From Rhodococcus sp. NBC_00297 (GTDB lineage: Bacteria; Actinomycetota; Actinomycetes; Mycobacteriales; Mycobacteriaceae): a DNA stretch of 64,000 bases. Position numbers and translations under genes: made by a program. The notes beneath the pieces are model-generated. The model had not been told where the DNA came from. It searched no databases and saw only the letters and a list, made by a program, of their open reading frames with translations. Below, one piece after another: positions 18,469 through 29,673 of this stretch (the stretch's first letter is position 1; each line of letters starts with the position of its first letter). The DNA lies in the NCBI RefSeq assembly GCF_036173065.1, contig NZ_CP108041.1, positions 682,001 through 746,000 of the forward strand, given 5' to 3'.

Positions 18469-20272
18469 CACCGACTGGCGCGGCGTCGGCGGTGAGGACA
18501 CCGACGTGGACCGGGCAGGCAACCTCGTCCTGGCCGGCCGCTCACGTCGACTGCTCTTCTCGCTGCTCCGTCCGCACCGCCGCCGCACGGTCCTCGCGAT
18601 GGCGATCATCTTCCTGGACAACCTGGCGTTCGTCGCGGGACCGCTGTTCATCGCCCACGCTCTCGACACGGGCGTCGCCGCTGCCGTCGACGGACGATGG
18701 GCGCCGCTGGTGTGGACCGTGGCGGGATACGTCGTGGTCGGGTTCCTCGGCGCCGCCACCACGTACGCGTTCCTCATGGTCTCGGGCCGCCTGAGCCAGG
18801 ACATCCTGTTCGATCTGCGCGAGCGGGTGTTCCGCCACGCGCAGGCACTGTCGCTGTCCTTCCACGAGAAGTACACGTCCGGCAAGGTGATCTCGCGACT
18901 GACCAGCGACGTCGAATCACTGCAGACGCTTCTCGAGAGCGCGCTCAACGATGCGTTGACCGCGATCCTGTCGATGGTCTCGATCGCGATCATCCTGTTC
19001 TGGCTCGACGTTCCGCTGGCCCTCGTCGTGCTCGCGGGATTCGTTCCGCTGCTACTGATCACACGCTGGTCGCAGCGCCGCCAACGCCGCGCCTACCGAC
19101 GCACCCGGGTGTCCATCGCGCGCGTCGTGGTGCACTTCGTCGAGTCGATGGTCGGCATCCGCGCCGTCCAGGTGTTCCGCCGCGAGCGCCGCAACGACGC
19201 GATCCTGCTCGCGGAGGACACCGAGTACCGGGACGCCACCACCACTGCGCTGCGCGGAATGGCGAGCTACACCGGCATCGTGCGCTGGATCGGCAACGCC
19301 ACCCTCGCCGTCATCGTGGTCGTGGGCAGCATGCGGGTCATCGGCGGTGCCCTCGACATCGGCGTGCTCGCCGCCTACGTGCTGTACCTCCGCCGCTTCT
19401 ACGGGCCGCTCGACGAACTCGCGCAGGTGTTCAACGCGTACCAGTCGGCCGCGGCGGCGCTCGAGAAGATCTCGGGCGTGCTCGAGGAGGAACCGACCGT
19501 GGCGCCTCCCACCACCCCGGTGCCGATCGGAATCGCGGCCGGCTATGTGGAGTTCGACCAGGTCTCGTTCGGCTACGCCGCGGACGCGCTGGTGCTGCAG
19601 CCCTTCTCGCTGCACGTGCCGGCCGGACAGGTGGTCGCCATGGTCGGCGCCACCGGTGCCGGCAAGTCGACGGTGGCCAAGCTCCTCGCGCGGTTCTACG
19701 ACCCCACGGACGGCCGGATCCGTCTCGACGGCATCGATCTCCGCGACCTGGCCGACGACGACCTGCGTCGCAACGTCGTCATGGTGACGCAGGAATCGTT
19801 CCTGTTCTCCGGATCGATCGCGGACAACATCCGACTCGGCCGACCGTCCGCGACCGACGACGAGGTGCGGGCGGCCGCCGACGCCGTGGGCCTCACCCCG
19901 TTCCTGGCCGCACTGCCGCGGGGCATCGACACCGACGTGCGCAAGCGCGGTGGACGTCTGTCCTCCGGACAGCGACAGCTGGTGGCCTTCGCGCGGGTGT
20001 TCCTCGCCGCACCGTCGGTGATCGTGCTCGACGAGGCCACGTCCAGCCTCGACATCCCCGGCGAGCGCCTGGTCCAGCGCGCCCTCGAGACGATCCTGCA
20101 CGGCCGGACCGCACTGATCATCGCGCACCGCCTGTCGACGGTCGCGATCGCGGACCGCGTTCTCGTCATGGCCGACGGACGGATCGTCGAGGACGGCACC
20201 CCGGAGGCCCTCGTCGCCGGCGACGGCAGGTTCGCGCACCTGAACACGGCGTGGCAGGAGAGCCTGGTCTGA
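18461..20272 (+). CDS. ABC exporter, fused membrane and ATPase domains (canonical half)
   Basis: A 603-residue half-transporter with six membrane helices and an ATPase domain: Walker A GATGAGKS (396-403), Q-loop VTQESFLF, signature LSSGQRQ (second residue Ser, third Ser-for-Gly), Walker B VIVLDE with catalytic Glu525, and the H-loop IIAHRLST. It has the full catalytic glutamate that the upstream partner lacks, so together they form one normal and one degenerate ATP site. It resembles Rv1272c. Whether the pair exports a drug or moves a lipid is not readable. Confidence 0.9.
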   Translation: MADTDWRGVGGEDTDVDRAGNLVLAGRSRRLLFSLLRPHRRRTVLAMAIIFLDNLAFVAGPLFIAHALDTGVAAAVDGRWAPLVWTVAGYVVVGFLGAATTYAFLMVSGRLSQDILFDLRERVFRHAQALSLSFHEKYTSGKVISRLTSDVESLQTLLESALNDALTAILSMVSIAIILFWLDVPLALVVLAGFVPLLLITRWSQRRQRRAYRRTRVSIARVVVHFVESMVGIRAVQVFRRERRNDAILLAEDTEYRDATTTALRGMASYTGIVRWIGNATLAVIVVVGSMRVIGGALDIGVLAAYVLYLRRFYGPLDELAQVFNAYQSAAAALEKISGVLEEEPTVAPPTTPVPIGIAAGYVEFDQVSFGYAADALVLQPFSLHVPAGQVVAMVGATGAGKSTVAKLLARFYDPTDGRIRLDGIDLRDLADDDLRRNVVMVTQESFLFSGSIADNIRLGRPSATDDEVRAAADAVGLTPFLAALPRGIDTDVRKRGGRLSSGQRQLVAFARVFLAAPSVIVLDEATSSLDIPGERLVQRALETILHGRTALIIAHRLSTVAIADRVLVMADGRIVEDGTPEALVAGDGRFAHLNTAWQESLV

Positions 20273-20277
20273 CGCGG

Positions 20278-20300
20278 GACGGTGGTCTCAGGCCACCGTC
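20278..20300. terminator. shared hairpin between ABC pair and hydrolase gene
   Basis: GACGGTGG (20278-20285) pairs with CCACCGTC (20293-20300) around a 7-nt loop. The stem begins 5 bp after the ABC stop codon and the loop holds the stop of the convergent hydrolase gene, so it could end both transcripts. No T-run is present. Confidence 0.5.
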
Positions 20301-21472
20301 TCGTCCGGCTCGGTGACGTCGTCGATCTCGGCCGGTGTCGCGTCCGCCATGAGTTCGGTGAGGACGTCGAGCACCCGCGGATCCGACAGCAGCGCGAGGT
20401 GCCCGGTGCCGACGAGCGTGTGCAACTCCGTCATCGGCCCCCGTGCGCTGCGCAGCGTCACCAGTCCGTCTCCCACGGCGTCGGCCCACCAGGCCGTGTC
20501 GTCGGCGGCCAGGGTGGCGGCGACCGCGACGTGCCGGATCCCGGGGGCGAGCGCCACGTCCGTGGCCAGTCTGAGGTCGTCCACGCCGCGGCTGCGGACG
20601 TCGAGCAGGTCCGCCCACACCGCCGTCTGCCGCACCTTCCGCAGGGCACGGGAGAGGTGGTACACGCCCGTCGCGAGCGGTGCGCCCTCGTGCGGGGTGC
20701 CCAGGTAGCAGGCCGTGCGCACCAGCGGCAGCCAGGTCGCCCTGCTCGCCTCGACCGCACAGGCACGCCGCACCACGAGCCCGCCCATCGAGTGCCCGAC
20801 GAGGTCGATCCGCTGGACAGGGACGGGCCAGACCGCGATCAGCTCGTCGAGGAGGCCGGCCAGTGCCGCCCCGTTGTCCTCGATCCCGGCGCCGGTGTTG
20901 TACCGCAGACAGACCGCGCTGATGCCGTGCGCGGCCAGCGCCTCGCCGTAACTGCCCCGCCCGTCGTGGCGGTAGTACCAGGCCTGCTCGGTCTCCCCCA
21001 GCCCGTGTACGAGCACGGCGACGTGACCCGTGGCCTTCGGATACGCGGTGGTCAGCATCGCGGTGTCGTTCCCGACGATGCGGCGCTCGTGATGCGGCCC
21101 GAGTTCCACCGTCAGGTCGTTGCCCTCGGCGGCGAGCCGGTCGCCCAGCAGCCCGTTGACGGCGCCGACCACGACCGATCCGGCCGCGGTGGACGTGACC
21201 GCGTGGGACACGCGGTCCTCGGGCAACAGCCGGGACACCGCGGTGACAGCCTCGGCGGCCGCCACACCGCCCCCGCGCACAGCCTCGTAGACCAGGTCGG
21301 CGATGCCCTCGTTCAGGATGCGCACGGGTGCCGCGGAACGGCCCAGTACCCCGAACACCACATCGTTGATCGCGCGGTGGGTCCCCTGGACAGGGCGGCT
21401 GAGGATGTCGATGGCCGTGGCCACGACGTCGGCAGCGCCCGCTACTTCGTTCCGATCGCGATTCGAGTGCAC
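20288..21472 (-). CDS. alpha/beta hydrolase, PGAP1/lipase-like
   Basis: A 394-residue protein: about 140 N-terminal residues of unclear, mostly helical structure, then an alpha/beta hydrolase domain with LVHGLGETEQAWYY (oxyanion region), the nucleophile elbow GHSMGG, LGTPHEG and a late histidine in VGTGHLALL. It is probably a carboxylesterase or lipase. No signal peptide is evident from the chosen GTG, so it is likely cytoplasmic or peripheral. It follows the oxidoreductase gene by 16 bp on the same strand. Confidence 0.82.
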   Translation of the reverse strand: MHSNRDRNEVAGAADVVATAIDILSRPVQGTHRAINDVVFGVLGRSAAPVRILNEGIADLVYEAVRGGGVAAAEAVTAVSRLLPEDRVSHAVTSTAAGSVVVGAVNGLLGDRLAAEGNDLTVELGPHHERRIVGNDTAMLTTAYPKATGHVAVLVHGLGETEQAWYYRHDGRGSYGEALAAHGISAVCLRYNTGAGIEDNGAALAGLLDELIAVWPVPVQRIDLVGHSMGGLVVRRACAVEASRATWLPLVRTACYLGTPHEGAPLATGVYHLSRALRKVRQTAVWADLLDVRSRGVDDLRLATDVALAPGIRHVAVAATLAADDTAWWADAVGDGLVTLRSARGPMTELHTLVGTGHLALLSDPRVLDVLTELMADATPAEIDDVTEPDETVA

Positions 21473-21488
21473 ACGTGTACTCTAACCG

Positions 21489-22505
21489 TCACGCCACCTT
21501 GACGACGAGCTTGCCGAAGTTCTTGCCCTCGAGCAGCCCGAAGAACGCGTCGGGAGCGTTCTCGAGACCCTCGACCACGTCTTCCCGGTAGCGGAACGAC
21601 CCGTTGTCGATCCACTCGGCGACCTCGCGCAGGAAGTCCTTGTAGAGCTCCGGGACGAATTCGCTCTGGATGAAGCCGCGGATTGTCAGGCTCTTCGTCA
21701 GCACGCGCGTGAAGAAGCCGGGCAGCCGATCCGGACCCTCCGGTGCCTGCGTGTCGTTGTACTGCGCGATGAGACCGCACACCGGCACGCGTGCGTAGAG
21801 GTTGAGCCGCGGGAGCACCGCCTTCGCGACGGCGCCGCCCACGTTCTCGAAGTAGACGTCGATGCCGTCCGGAGTCGCGGCCTTCAACTGATCCTCGAAG
21901 TCCGGGGCGCGGTGATCGACGGCGGCATCGAAGCCGAGCTCGTCGATCAGGTACGCACACTTCTCGGGACCGCCGGCGATGCCGACGGCGCGCGCACCCT
22001 TGATCTTCGCGAACTGGCCGACGGCCGAGCCGACGGGCCCACTGGCCGCTGCGACCACGACGGTCTCCCCCGGCTTCGGCTGCCCGATCTTCGTCATGCC
22101 GGAGTACGCGGTGAAGCCCGGCATCCCCAGCACGCCCAGCGCGGTGGACACGGGCGCCTTCTCCGGATCCAGCACTCGCACGGACGACGCGTCGACCACC
22201 GCGTGCGACTGCCACCCCGTGTAGCCGAGCACCACGGCGCCGACCGACACGGCGTCGCTTCGAGACTCGATCACCTCGGAGACCGTGGCGCCCACCATCG
22301 TGTCGCCCACCTCGACGGGCTCCGCGTACGACTCGGCGTCGCTCATCCGGCCGCGCATGTACGGGTCCAGCGACAGGTACAGGGTCTTCAGCGAGACCTG
22401 ACCGTCACCGACCTCGGGGAGATCGACCGTCTCGGTCCGGAAGTTCTCGGCAGTGGGTGCGCCGGTGGGACGAGAGGCCAGGACGATGCGAGTGGAGGAG
22501 GTCAT
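21489..22505 (-). CDS. NADP-dependent MDR oxidoreductase (prostaglandin-reductase/CurA-like)
   Basis: A 338-residue zinc-independent medium-chain reductase: LYLSLDPYMRGRMSD near the N-terminus, GMPGFTAYSG, and the nucleotide loop AAASGPVGSAVGQFAK with YFENVGG downstream. Such enzymes reduce activated carbon-carbon double bonds using NADPH. The gene is 11 bp downstream of fadD36 on the same strand and probably belongs to that transcript. The physiological substrate is not known. Confidence 0.9.
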   Translation of the reverse strand: MTSSTRIVLASRPTGAPTAENFRTETVDLPEVGDGQVSLKTLYLSLDPYMRGRMSDAESYAEPVEVGDTMVGATVSEVIESRSDAVSVGAVVLGYTGWQSHAVVDASSVRVLDPEKAPVSTALGVLGMPGFTAYSGMTKIGQPKPGETVVVAAASGPVGSAVGQFAKIKGARAVGIAGGPEKCAYLIDELGFDAAVDHRAPDFEDQLKAATPDGIDVYFENVGGAVAKAVLPRLNLYARVPVCGLIAQYNDTQAPEGPDRLPGFFTRVLTKSLTIRGFIQSEFVPELYKDFLREVAEWIDNGSFRYREDVVEGLENAPDAFFGLLEGKNFGKLVVKVA

Positions 22506-22516
22506 GTCTCCCGACG

Positions 22517-23914
<1,398 letters not shown>

Positions 23915-23927
23915 ACCGAGCAGTCTC

Positions 23928-24140
23928 TCACGACGCCCGCAGCTGCTCCGTGACCTCGATGCACGTGCAGCCCCCGGCGACCGCGGAACAGTCGACGGCG
24001 AGGGTGTGCCGGACGGCGTGCAGCAGAACACAGGCATCGTCGGTGCACTCGACCGCACCGTGCAGGTGGACGACGAGCGTGCCGTGACAGTGGTCGAGAG
24101 CGCCGAGACACTCGACGCATCCGGTCAGCGAATCCTTCAT
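23928..24140 (-). CDS. small cysteine-rich conserved protein
   Basis: A 70-residue protein beginning MKDSLTGCVECLGALDHCHG, with eight cysteines (C8, C11, C18, C32, C37, C50, C58, C60) and several histidines. The CxxC and CxC pairs suggest metal binding, most likely zinc. I do not recognise a characterised family. It sits between the DUF6584-like gene (56 bp upstream) and fadD36 (13 bp downstream) and is probably co-transcribed with fadD36. Confidence 0.75.
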   Translation of the reverse strand: MKDSLTGCVECLGALDHCHGTLVVHLHGAVECTDDACVLLHAVRHTLAVDCSAVAGGCTCIEVTEQLRAS

Positions 24141-24196
24141 GACTCCATCTGTACCACCGGCCCCCGACACGTCCTCGGCCTCGCGGCGGCGCGTCG

Positions 24197-24736
24197 TCAG
24201 AAGAAGACGGTGAGAACGGTCGCGATGGACGCGGTGCCGATCATGGCGACCACGAGGACGGCGGCGACCATCTTCACACCGGACCGGGACGCGGCGGGAG
24301 CGTCCGACCACTCGTCGAACGCCTCGACGTCGACGCCCTCCTGCGCGAAGTAGTGCACCTCGCCGGGCGGCTCCCACTCCTCGCCGCTGGCACGCACCCG
24401 CGACTCGAGCACGGCCAGCCGCTCGCGCACGCGGGGCGGATAGGCCCGCGACGGCGCGTTGATGGGCAGCCGGCGCGCGAGCACCAGCGGCGTCGGGCAC
24501 GCGGCGACGAACGAGTCGAGCGCGTGCCGCACCAGCGGGTCGGCGTCGTCTCGATCGGTGAGGAACCAGGCCGCACCGGCACCGGCCGGGTCGTCCATCG
24601 CCAGGCACGCGTAGCCGAGGAGGTCGAGCGCGGGTTGCGAGGCGGCGTCCTGATCCAGCAGCGCTGTCAGGCGCTTGCGCGCACTCCATGGTTCCCCGCG
24701 GGCCAGATCCTCCTGCGCACGGTCGAGCGCTCCCAC
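24197..24736 (-). CDS. DUF6584-like protein with C-terminal membrane helix
   Basis: A 179-residue protein. The N-terminal part (ALDRAQEDLARGEPWSARKRLTALLDQ, LDLLGYACLAMDDPAGAGAAWFLT) looks like TPR-type helical pairs; the last 25 residues form a membrane helix ending TVLTVFF. I assign it to the DUF6584 type by resemblance only. The GTG at 24736 is 8 bp after the dapC stop, so it is probably the distal gene of the dapC transcript. Function is unknown. Confidence 0.7.
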   Translation of the reverse strand: MGALDRAQEDLARGEPWSARKRLTALLDQDAASQPALDLLGYACLAMDDPAGAGAAWFLTDRDDADPLVRHALDSFVAACPTPLVLARRLPINAPSRAYPPRVRERLAVLESRVRASGEEWEPPGEVHYFAQEGVDVEAFDEWSDAPAASRSGVKMVAAVLVVAMIGTASIATVLTVFF

Positions 24737-24744
24737 GGCCGGGC

Positions 24745-25884
24745 TCAGACCGTGAGACGGGCGACGGCAGCGGCGATGCGCTCGTCGGTCGCCGTCAGCG
24801 CGATGCGGACGTGGGTGCCGCCGTCGGGACCGTAGAACTCCCCCGGAGCGACGAGGATGCCGCGTTCGGCGAACCAGCGCACGGTGTCCCGGCACGGTTC
24901 ACCGCGCGTGGCCCACAGGTACAGGCCGGCCTCGGAGTGATCGATGGTGAATCCGGCCGCCACCACGGCGGCGGCGAGCGCGGTCCGACGATCGCGGTAA
25001 CGCTCGCGTTGCACGTTCTCGTGCTCGTCGTCGCTCAGCGCCGCGGTCATGGCCGCCTGCACCGGAAGGGGAACCATCATGCCCGCGTGCTTGCGGACCG
25101 CGAGCAGTTCCGCGACCAGGGCGGGATCGCCGGCCACGAAGCCGGCGCGGTAGCTCGCGAGGTTCGACGTCTTGGACAGCGAGTGCACGGCCAGCAGGCC
25201 GGTGGTGTCCCCGCCGCACACCTCGTCGTCGAGGATCGAGACGGCGCGTCCCTCCCAGGTGAGTCCGAGGTAGCACTCGTCCGACACGACGATCGTGCCG
25301 CGTTCGCGGGCCCACTCGACCACCTTGCGCAGGTGAGCGACACCGAGCACCCGGCCACTGGGATTGGACGGCGAGTTGACGAACATCAGCGACGCGCGTT
25401 CGGGACCGAGACGCGACACCCCGTCCGCGCGCAGTGTGCGGCATCCCGCGAGCAGCGCCCCGACCTCGTAGGTGGGGTACGCCAGTTCCGGGATGACGAC
25501 GAGATCGTCCGGGCCGAGCGCGAGCAGGGTCGGCAACCAGGCGATGACTTCCTTGGTTCCGATCACCGGCAGGATCGAGCGTTCGTCCAACCCACCGATG
25601 CCGTAGCGGCGTGCGAGCGCACTGACGGCGGCCGCCCGCAGCTCGGGTGTGCCCACTGTCGTGGGGTACCCCGGCTGCGCGGAGGCCGCCGCGAGAGCGT
25701 CACGGACGACGTCGGCGACCGGGTCCACCGGCGTACCGACGGACAGGTTCACGATGCCGTGCGGATGCGACCGCGCCAGCGCGGTGACGTCGGCCAGCGT
25801 GTCCCACGGGAACTCGGGCAACAGGCTCGCCACGGATCGACGAACAGCGGGCGACCGACGCGAGACGACGGGTGCGTCCGTCAC
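24745..25884 (-). CDS. dapC: succinyldiaminopimelate transaminase
   Basis: A 379-residue PLP fold-type I aminotransferase. Key segments are VGTPELRAAAVSALARRYG, PELAYPTYEVGA, NSPSNPSG, SDECYLGLTWEG and the PLP lysine in HSLSKTSNLASYRAGF. By similarity and position next to ferredoxin (as Rv1178 by Rv1177) it is DapC, acting between DapD and DapE, both encoded 13 kb away. The GTG start is 2 bp after the ferredoxin stop, so the two genes are tightly coupled. Confidence 0.88.
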   Translation of the reverse strand: MTDAPVVSRRSPAVRRSVASLLPEFPWDTLADVTALARSHPHGIVNLSVGTPVDPVADVVRDALAAASAQPGYPTTVGTPELRAAAVSALARRYGIGGLDERSILPVIGTKEVIAWLPTLLALGPDDLVVIPELAYPTYEVGALLAGCRTLRADGVSRLGPERASLMFVNSPSNPSGRVLGVAHLRKVVEWARERGTIVVSDECYLGLTWEGRAVSILDDEVCGGDTTGLLAVHSLSKTSNLASYRAGFVAGDPALVAELLAVRKHAGMMVPLPVQAAMTAALSDDEHENVQRERYRDRRTALAAAVVAAGFTIDHSEAGLYLWATRGEPCRDTVRWFAERGILVAPGEFYGPDGGTHVRIALTATDERIAAAVARLTV

Positions 25885-25886
25885 GC

Positions 25887-26210
25887 TCAGTTCTCACCCA
25901 TGGGGGGCAGAGCCTTGATGAACGGCGGGTCGTAGTCGGTCTTGCCGACCTTGGCCGCGCCACCGGGTGAGCCCAGTTCGTCGAAGAAGTCGACGTTGGC
26001 GCTGACGTAGGCGGACCACTGCTCGGGGACGTCGTCCTCGTAGAAGATCGCCTCGACGGGGCACACCGGCTCGCAGGCACCGCAGTCCACGCACTCGTCG
26101 GGCTGGATGTAGAGCATGCGTCCACCCTCGTAGATGCAGTCGACAGGGCATTCCTCGATGCATGCCTTGTCGAGGACATCGACGCACGGTTCAGCAATCG
26201 TGTACGGCAC
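25887..26210 (-). CDS. fdxA: 7Fe ferredoxin
   Basis: A 107-residue seven-iron ferredoxin of the actinobacterial FdxA/FdxC type. The N-terminal half holds the cluster ligands: CVDVLDKACIEECPVDC and DECVDCGACEPVCPVEAIF, enough for one [3Fe-4S] and one [4Fe-4S] cluster. The C-terminal half is the usual acidic extension. The GTG is preceded by AAGGAG. It lies 11 bp from the EcsC-like gene and 2 bp from dapC, in the same series as fbiC, and could supply electrons to radical-SAM chemistry or to P450s. Confidence 0.94.
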   Translation of the reverse strand: MPYTIAEPCVDVLDKACIEECPVDCIYEGGRMLYIQPDECVDCGACEPVCPVEAIFYEDDVPEQWSAYVSANVDFFDELGSPGGAAKVGKTDYDPPFIKALPPMGEN

Positions 26211-26221
26211 TGAGGTTCTCC

Positions 26222-27049
26222 TTAGCCTTTCCGAACTCTGAGCGTGTCGCGGCCCCGCGGGGACGCGTTCGACGCGGACGTGCTGTTCTGCTCGACCCAC
26301 CGGCGCCCCAGCTTCGCAGCTCGGGACAGTGCGCCGCGCTCGCCGAAGTACCCGGCGACCGCACCGACCACGGGCAGGTTACCGAGCCATCTGTAAACGG
26401 TACGGCTGCGGGGCCGCTTGTCCAATTCGTCGGTGACGGCCTTGAGGATCTTGGTGACCGACCACAAGGTCGACAGCAACGCGAACGGGGACCGGGACAA
26501 GCGACCGGACGGCTCGGTGACACGGCTGTCGTCCGTGACGCCGTCGACGTCGGGTTCGGGCGCGTGGATGCTGGCACCCTTCGGCAGCTCGCGGTTGCAC
26601 AGCACCGATGCCAGCAGGCGGACCTGCTCGTCCTGCTCGGTGATGCCGTACTCGCGGGCGACGGCCACCAGGACGATGGCCTGGTTCGCGAACCCGAGGA
26701 CGTCGCCGAGCGGGAGTCGGCGAGCGAGTACACCGAAGATGCCGGGGAACGCCACCGCCACGGTGCCGATCCCGCCGACGCGGCCGACCCACCACGAGAC
26801 GCGCTGGTCGACGGTCATCGACTCCCACGCCTTGGTTCCCGGTGTGTCGGCGGCGTCGAACACCGACGCGACGGCGTTCAGCGCCGCGTCGACCTTCGTG
26901 CCGCTCGCGTCCGCCTGCTCGCGGAACGTGCGCTTCTTGAGGCCGAGCGGGTCACGGTCCGCGAGCAGTTCGAGGACCGGCACGATCACGCGCACCGCGG
27001 CCTTGAGAACTCCGGCGACGCGCTCGTCGCCCAATCGATCAGCGCTCAT
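26222..27049 (-). CDS. conserved hypothetical protein, EcsC-like
   Basis: A 275-residue protein I cannot name with confidence. Residues about 85-110 ([32 protein letters not shown]) form hydrophobic helices, and the following [26 protein letters not shown] resembles the helical core of EcsC-family proteins. The C-terminus is basic and Ser-rich. Its ATG overlaps the fbiC stop by 4 bp (ATGA), so it is translated with fbiC, and the ferredoxin gene follows at 11 bp. It may be peripheral to the membrane; no catalytic motif is visible. Confidence 0.65.
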   Translation of the reverse strand: MSADRLGDERVAGVLKAAVRVIVPVLELLADRDPLGLKKRTFREQADASGTKVDAALNAVASVFDAADTPGTKAWESMTVDQRVSWWVGRVGGIGTVAVAFPGIFGVLARRLPLGDVLGFANQAIVLVAVAREYGITEQDEQVRLLASVLCNRELPKGASIHAPEPDVDGVTDDSRVTEPSGRLSRSPFALLSTLWSVTKILKAVTDELDKRPRSRTVYRWLGNLPVVGAVAGYFGERGALSRAAKLGRRWVEQNSTSASNASPRGRDTLRVRKG

Positions 27050-29613
27050 GCTGCTTCCGTCCGGTCTGCGTAGGCGGTGGTGCGCTCGACTGCGCGTCGT
27101 CCGATTCCCTCGGCGATCGCGTGTAGTTCCTCGACGGTCTTCTCCGATCCGTGCTGCGATCCCGCCATCCGCGAGATCGTCTCCTCCATCAGCGTGCCAC
27201 CCAGGTCGTTGGCGCCGCCGTTCAGCATCACCCGAGTTCCCGTCACGCCGAGTTTCACCCAGCTCGTCTGGATGTTGTAGATGCGGCCGTGCAGCATGAT
27301 CCGCGCCAGTGCGTGGACGGCCCGGTTGTCGCGCTGCGTCGGTCCGGGTCGTGACGCCCCCGCCAGGTACAGCGGCGAACTCTGGTGCACGAACGGCAGC
27401 GGCACGAACTCGGTGAAACCCCCGGTGCGGTCCTGGATCCGCTTGAGCACGTTCAGGTGTCCCACCCAGTGCGAGGGGTTGTCGACGTGGCCGTACATCA
27501 TCGTCGAGCTCGACCGCAGTCCCACCTCGTGCGCCGTGGTGACGACGTCGATCCACGTCTGGGCGGGCAGCTTGCCCTTGGTGAGCACCCAGCGGACCTC
27601 GTCGTCGAGGATCTCCGCCGCCGTCCCGGGGATGGTGTCCAGCCCGGCCGCCCGCAGTTCGGTCAGCCAGTCGCGCACCGACTGGCCACCGCGCGAGGCC
27701 CCGTTGACGATCTCCATGGGCGAGAAGGCGTGCACGTGCATCGACGGCACCCGCGCCTTCACCGCGCGCACCAGGTCGGCGTATCCGGTCACGGGCAGCT
27801 CCGGATCGATGCCGCCCTGCATGCAGACCTCGGTGGCGCCGAGGACGTGCGCCTCCCAGGCCCGGTCGGCGACCTCGCTGGTCGACAGCGAGAACGCGTC
27901 GGCGTCGCCCTTGCGTTGGGCGAAGGCGCAGAAGCGGCACCCGGTGTAGCAGATGTTGGTGAAGTTGATGTTCCGGTTCACGACGTACGTGACGTCGTCG
28001 CCGACGACGTCGCGGCGCAGCTGATCGGCGAAGGCGGTCACCGCGTCGAGCGCCGCACCCTCGGCGGTGGCCAGCGCCAGGTACTCCTCGTCGGTGCAGT
28101 TGCCGGGATCCTTCTCCGCGGCGCGGAGGGCGGCGACCACGTCGCGGTCGACGCTGTCCAGGGTCGCGAGGTGCGCCACCTGCTCGCGGATGGACTCCCA
28201 GTCGCCGAACGCGCTGCCCATGTCGCTGCGCGTCTCGGTGTTGCGACCCTCGGTGTCGATGCCGGTGTTGAGGTCGACGCGGCCGGTGGACTCCCACACC
28301 TCGTCGGGTTCCTGCCACGGCAGACCGGACGGGATCGTCTCGGGCACCGCCAGCCCGGTCGCGTCGTCGGCGAGCGCACGCACGTGCGCCGAGATCCGCG
28401 GATCGATCCACGGTGAGCCCGCCAGGACGTACCGCGGCTGCACCGCCGTGCGTTCGGTCAGCGTGAAGCCGGCGTCCGCGGACAGCTGCGCGAGAGTGTC
28501 GAGGTTCGGCCACGGCCGCTCGGGATTGACGTGATCGGGGGTGAGCGGCGAGACACCGCCCCAGTCGTCGACGCCCGCGGCGAGCAACGCCGCGCACTCC
28601 TGCGCGGACACCAGATTCGGCGGCGCCTGGATGCGCATGGCCGGGCCGAGAAGGATGCGGGACACGGCGATGGTGGCGAGGAACTCCTCCAGGCCGGCAT
28701 CGGGTGCGGACCGCATCGCGGTGTCGTCCTTGGCCAGGAAGTTCTGCACGATCACTTCCTGCACGTGACCGAATGCCTTGTGCGACTTCCGGATCGCCAT
28801 GATCGACTCGGCGCGGTCACGGATCGTCTCGCCGATGCCCACGAGGATGCCGGTGGTGAACGGAACGGTGAGACGACCGGCGTCGGTGAGCACGCGCAGA
28901 CGCACCTCGGGGTCCTTGTCGGGGCTGCCGTAGTGGGCCTGCCCCTTCTCCTCGAACAGTCGACGCGAGGTGGTCTCGAGCATCATGCCCATCGACGGCG
29001 CGACCGGCTTGAGGCGCGACATCTCCTCCCAGCTCATCACTCCGGGATTGAGGTGCGGGAGCAGACCCGTCTCCTCGAGCACGCGGATCGACATCGCCCG
29101 CAGGTAGTCCAGCGTCGAGTCGTAGCCGCGCGCGTCCAACCACTCCTGCGCCTCGGGCCAGCGAGCCTCGGGGCGGTCGCCGAGCGTGAACAACGCTTCC
29201 TTGCATCCCAGTTCGGCACCGCGCCGCGCGATGTCGAGCACCTCGTCGGCCTCGAGGAACATCCCGTGCCCCTCGGCGCGCAGCTTGCCGGGGACCGTCA
29301 CGAACGTGCAGTAGTGGCACGTGTCCCGGCACAGCCGGGTGAGGGGAATGAACACCTTGCGCGAGTAGGTCACCGTGCCGGGGCGGTTCTCGGCGAGCAG
29401 TCCCGCGTCCCGCACCCGCGCCGCGGACGCGCACAGATCGGTCAGGTCGTCGCCGCGGGCGTGCAGCAGCGTGGTCGCCTCGTCGACACTGATCACCACA
29501 CCGTCGCGGGCACGGCGCAGCGCACGCCGCACCGCCGATGCGGTCGGTGCCGGGCTGTCGGGAGGCGTCACTCGGGTGTCGGCGCGCGCGGGAGTACTCG
29601 GATCGGGCAACAT
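27046..29613 (-). CDS. fbiC: FO synthase (bifunctional radical SAM enzyme)
   Basis: An 855-residue two-domain radical SAM enzyme, matching the length of mycobacterial FbiC (856). The N-terminal CofG-like half has its cluster motif at C95, C99 and C102 (CRDTCHYC); the C-terminal CofH-like half has one at C555, C559 and C562 (CYTGCRFC). It builds the deazaflavin FO from tyrosine and a flavin precursor, for coenzyme F420. The ATG at 29613 is used; a GTG 6 bp upstream is possible. It diverges from the PH-domain genes. Confidence 0.96.
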   Translation of the reverse strand: MLPDPSTPARADTRVTPPDSPAPTASAVRRALRRARDGVVISVDEATTLLHARGDDLTDLCASAARVRDAGLLAENRPGTVTYSRKVFIPLTRLCRDTCHYCTFVTVPGKLRAEGHGMFLEADEVLDIARRGAELGCKEALFTLGDRPEARWPEAQEWLDARGYDSTLDYLRAMSIRVLEETGLLPHLNPGVMSWEEMSRLKPVAPSMGMMLETTSRRLFEEKGQAHYGSPDKDPEVRLRVLTDAGRLTVPFTTGILVGIGETIRDRAESIMAIRKSHKAFGHVQEVIVQNFLAKDDTAMRSAPDAGLEEFLATIAVSRILLGPAMRIQAPPNLVSAQECAALLAAGVDDWGGVSPLTPDHVNPERPWPNLDTLAQLSADAGFTLTERTAVQPRYVLAGSPWIDPRISAHVRALADDATGLAVPETIPSGLPWQEPDEVWESTGRVDLNTGIDTEGRNTETRSDMGSAFGDWESIREQVAHLATLDSVDRDVVAALRAAEKDPGNCTDEEYLALATAEGAALDAVTAFADQLRRDVVGDDVTYVVNRNINFTNICYTGCRFCAFAQRKGDADAFSLSTSEVADRAWEAHVLGATEVCMQGGIDPELPVTGYADLVRAVKARVPSMHVHAFSPMEIVNGASRGGQSVRDWLTELRAAGLDTIPGTAAEILDDEVRWVLTKGKLPAQTWIDVVTTAHEVGLRSSSTMMYGHVDNPSHWVGHLNVLKRIQDRTGGFTEFVPLPFVHQSSPLYLAGASRPGPTQRDNRAVHALARIMLHGRIYNIQTSWVKLGVTGTRVMLNGGANDLGGTLMEETISRMAGSQHGSEKTVEELHAIAEGIGRRAVERTTAYADRTEAA

Positions 29614-29673
29614 CGTCACCGTTCGATCATGCGCCCTCCGGCCGGAGGCGTGCCACAGCAGGGGTGATGCGAC

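Noticed and set aside
15187..19062. A 1291-codon open frame on the minus strand, and other very long frames (1836-4598 +, 47515-50448 +, 7562-10081 +)
   Set aside because: They run antisense to clear genes, are rich in Arg, Gly, Ala, His and Asp in the way high-GC complementary frames are, and show no domain; they are shadows.
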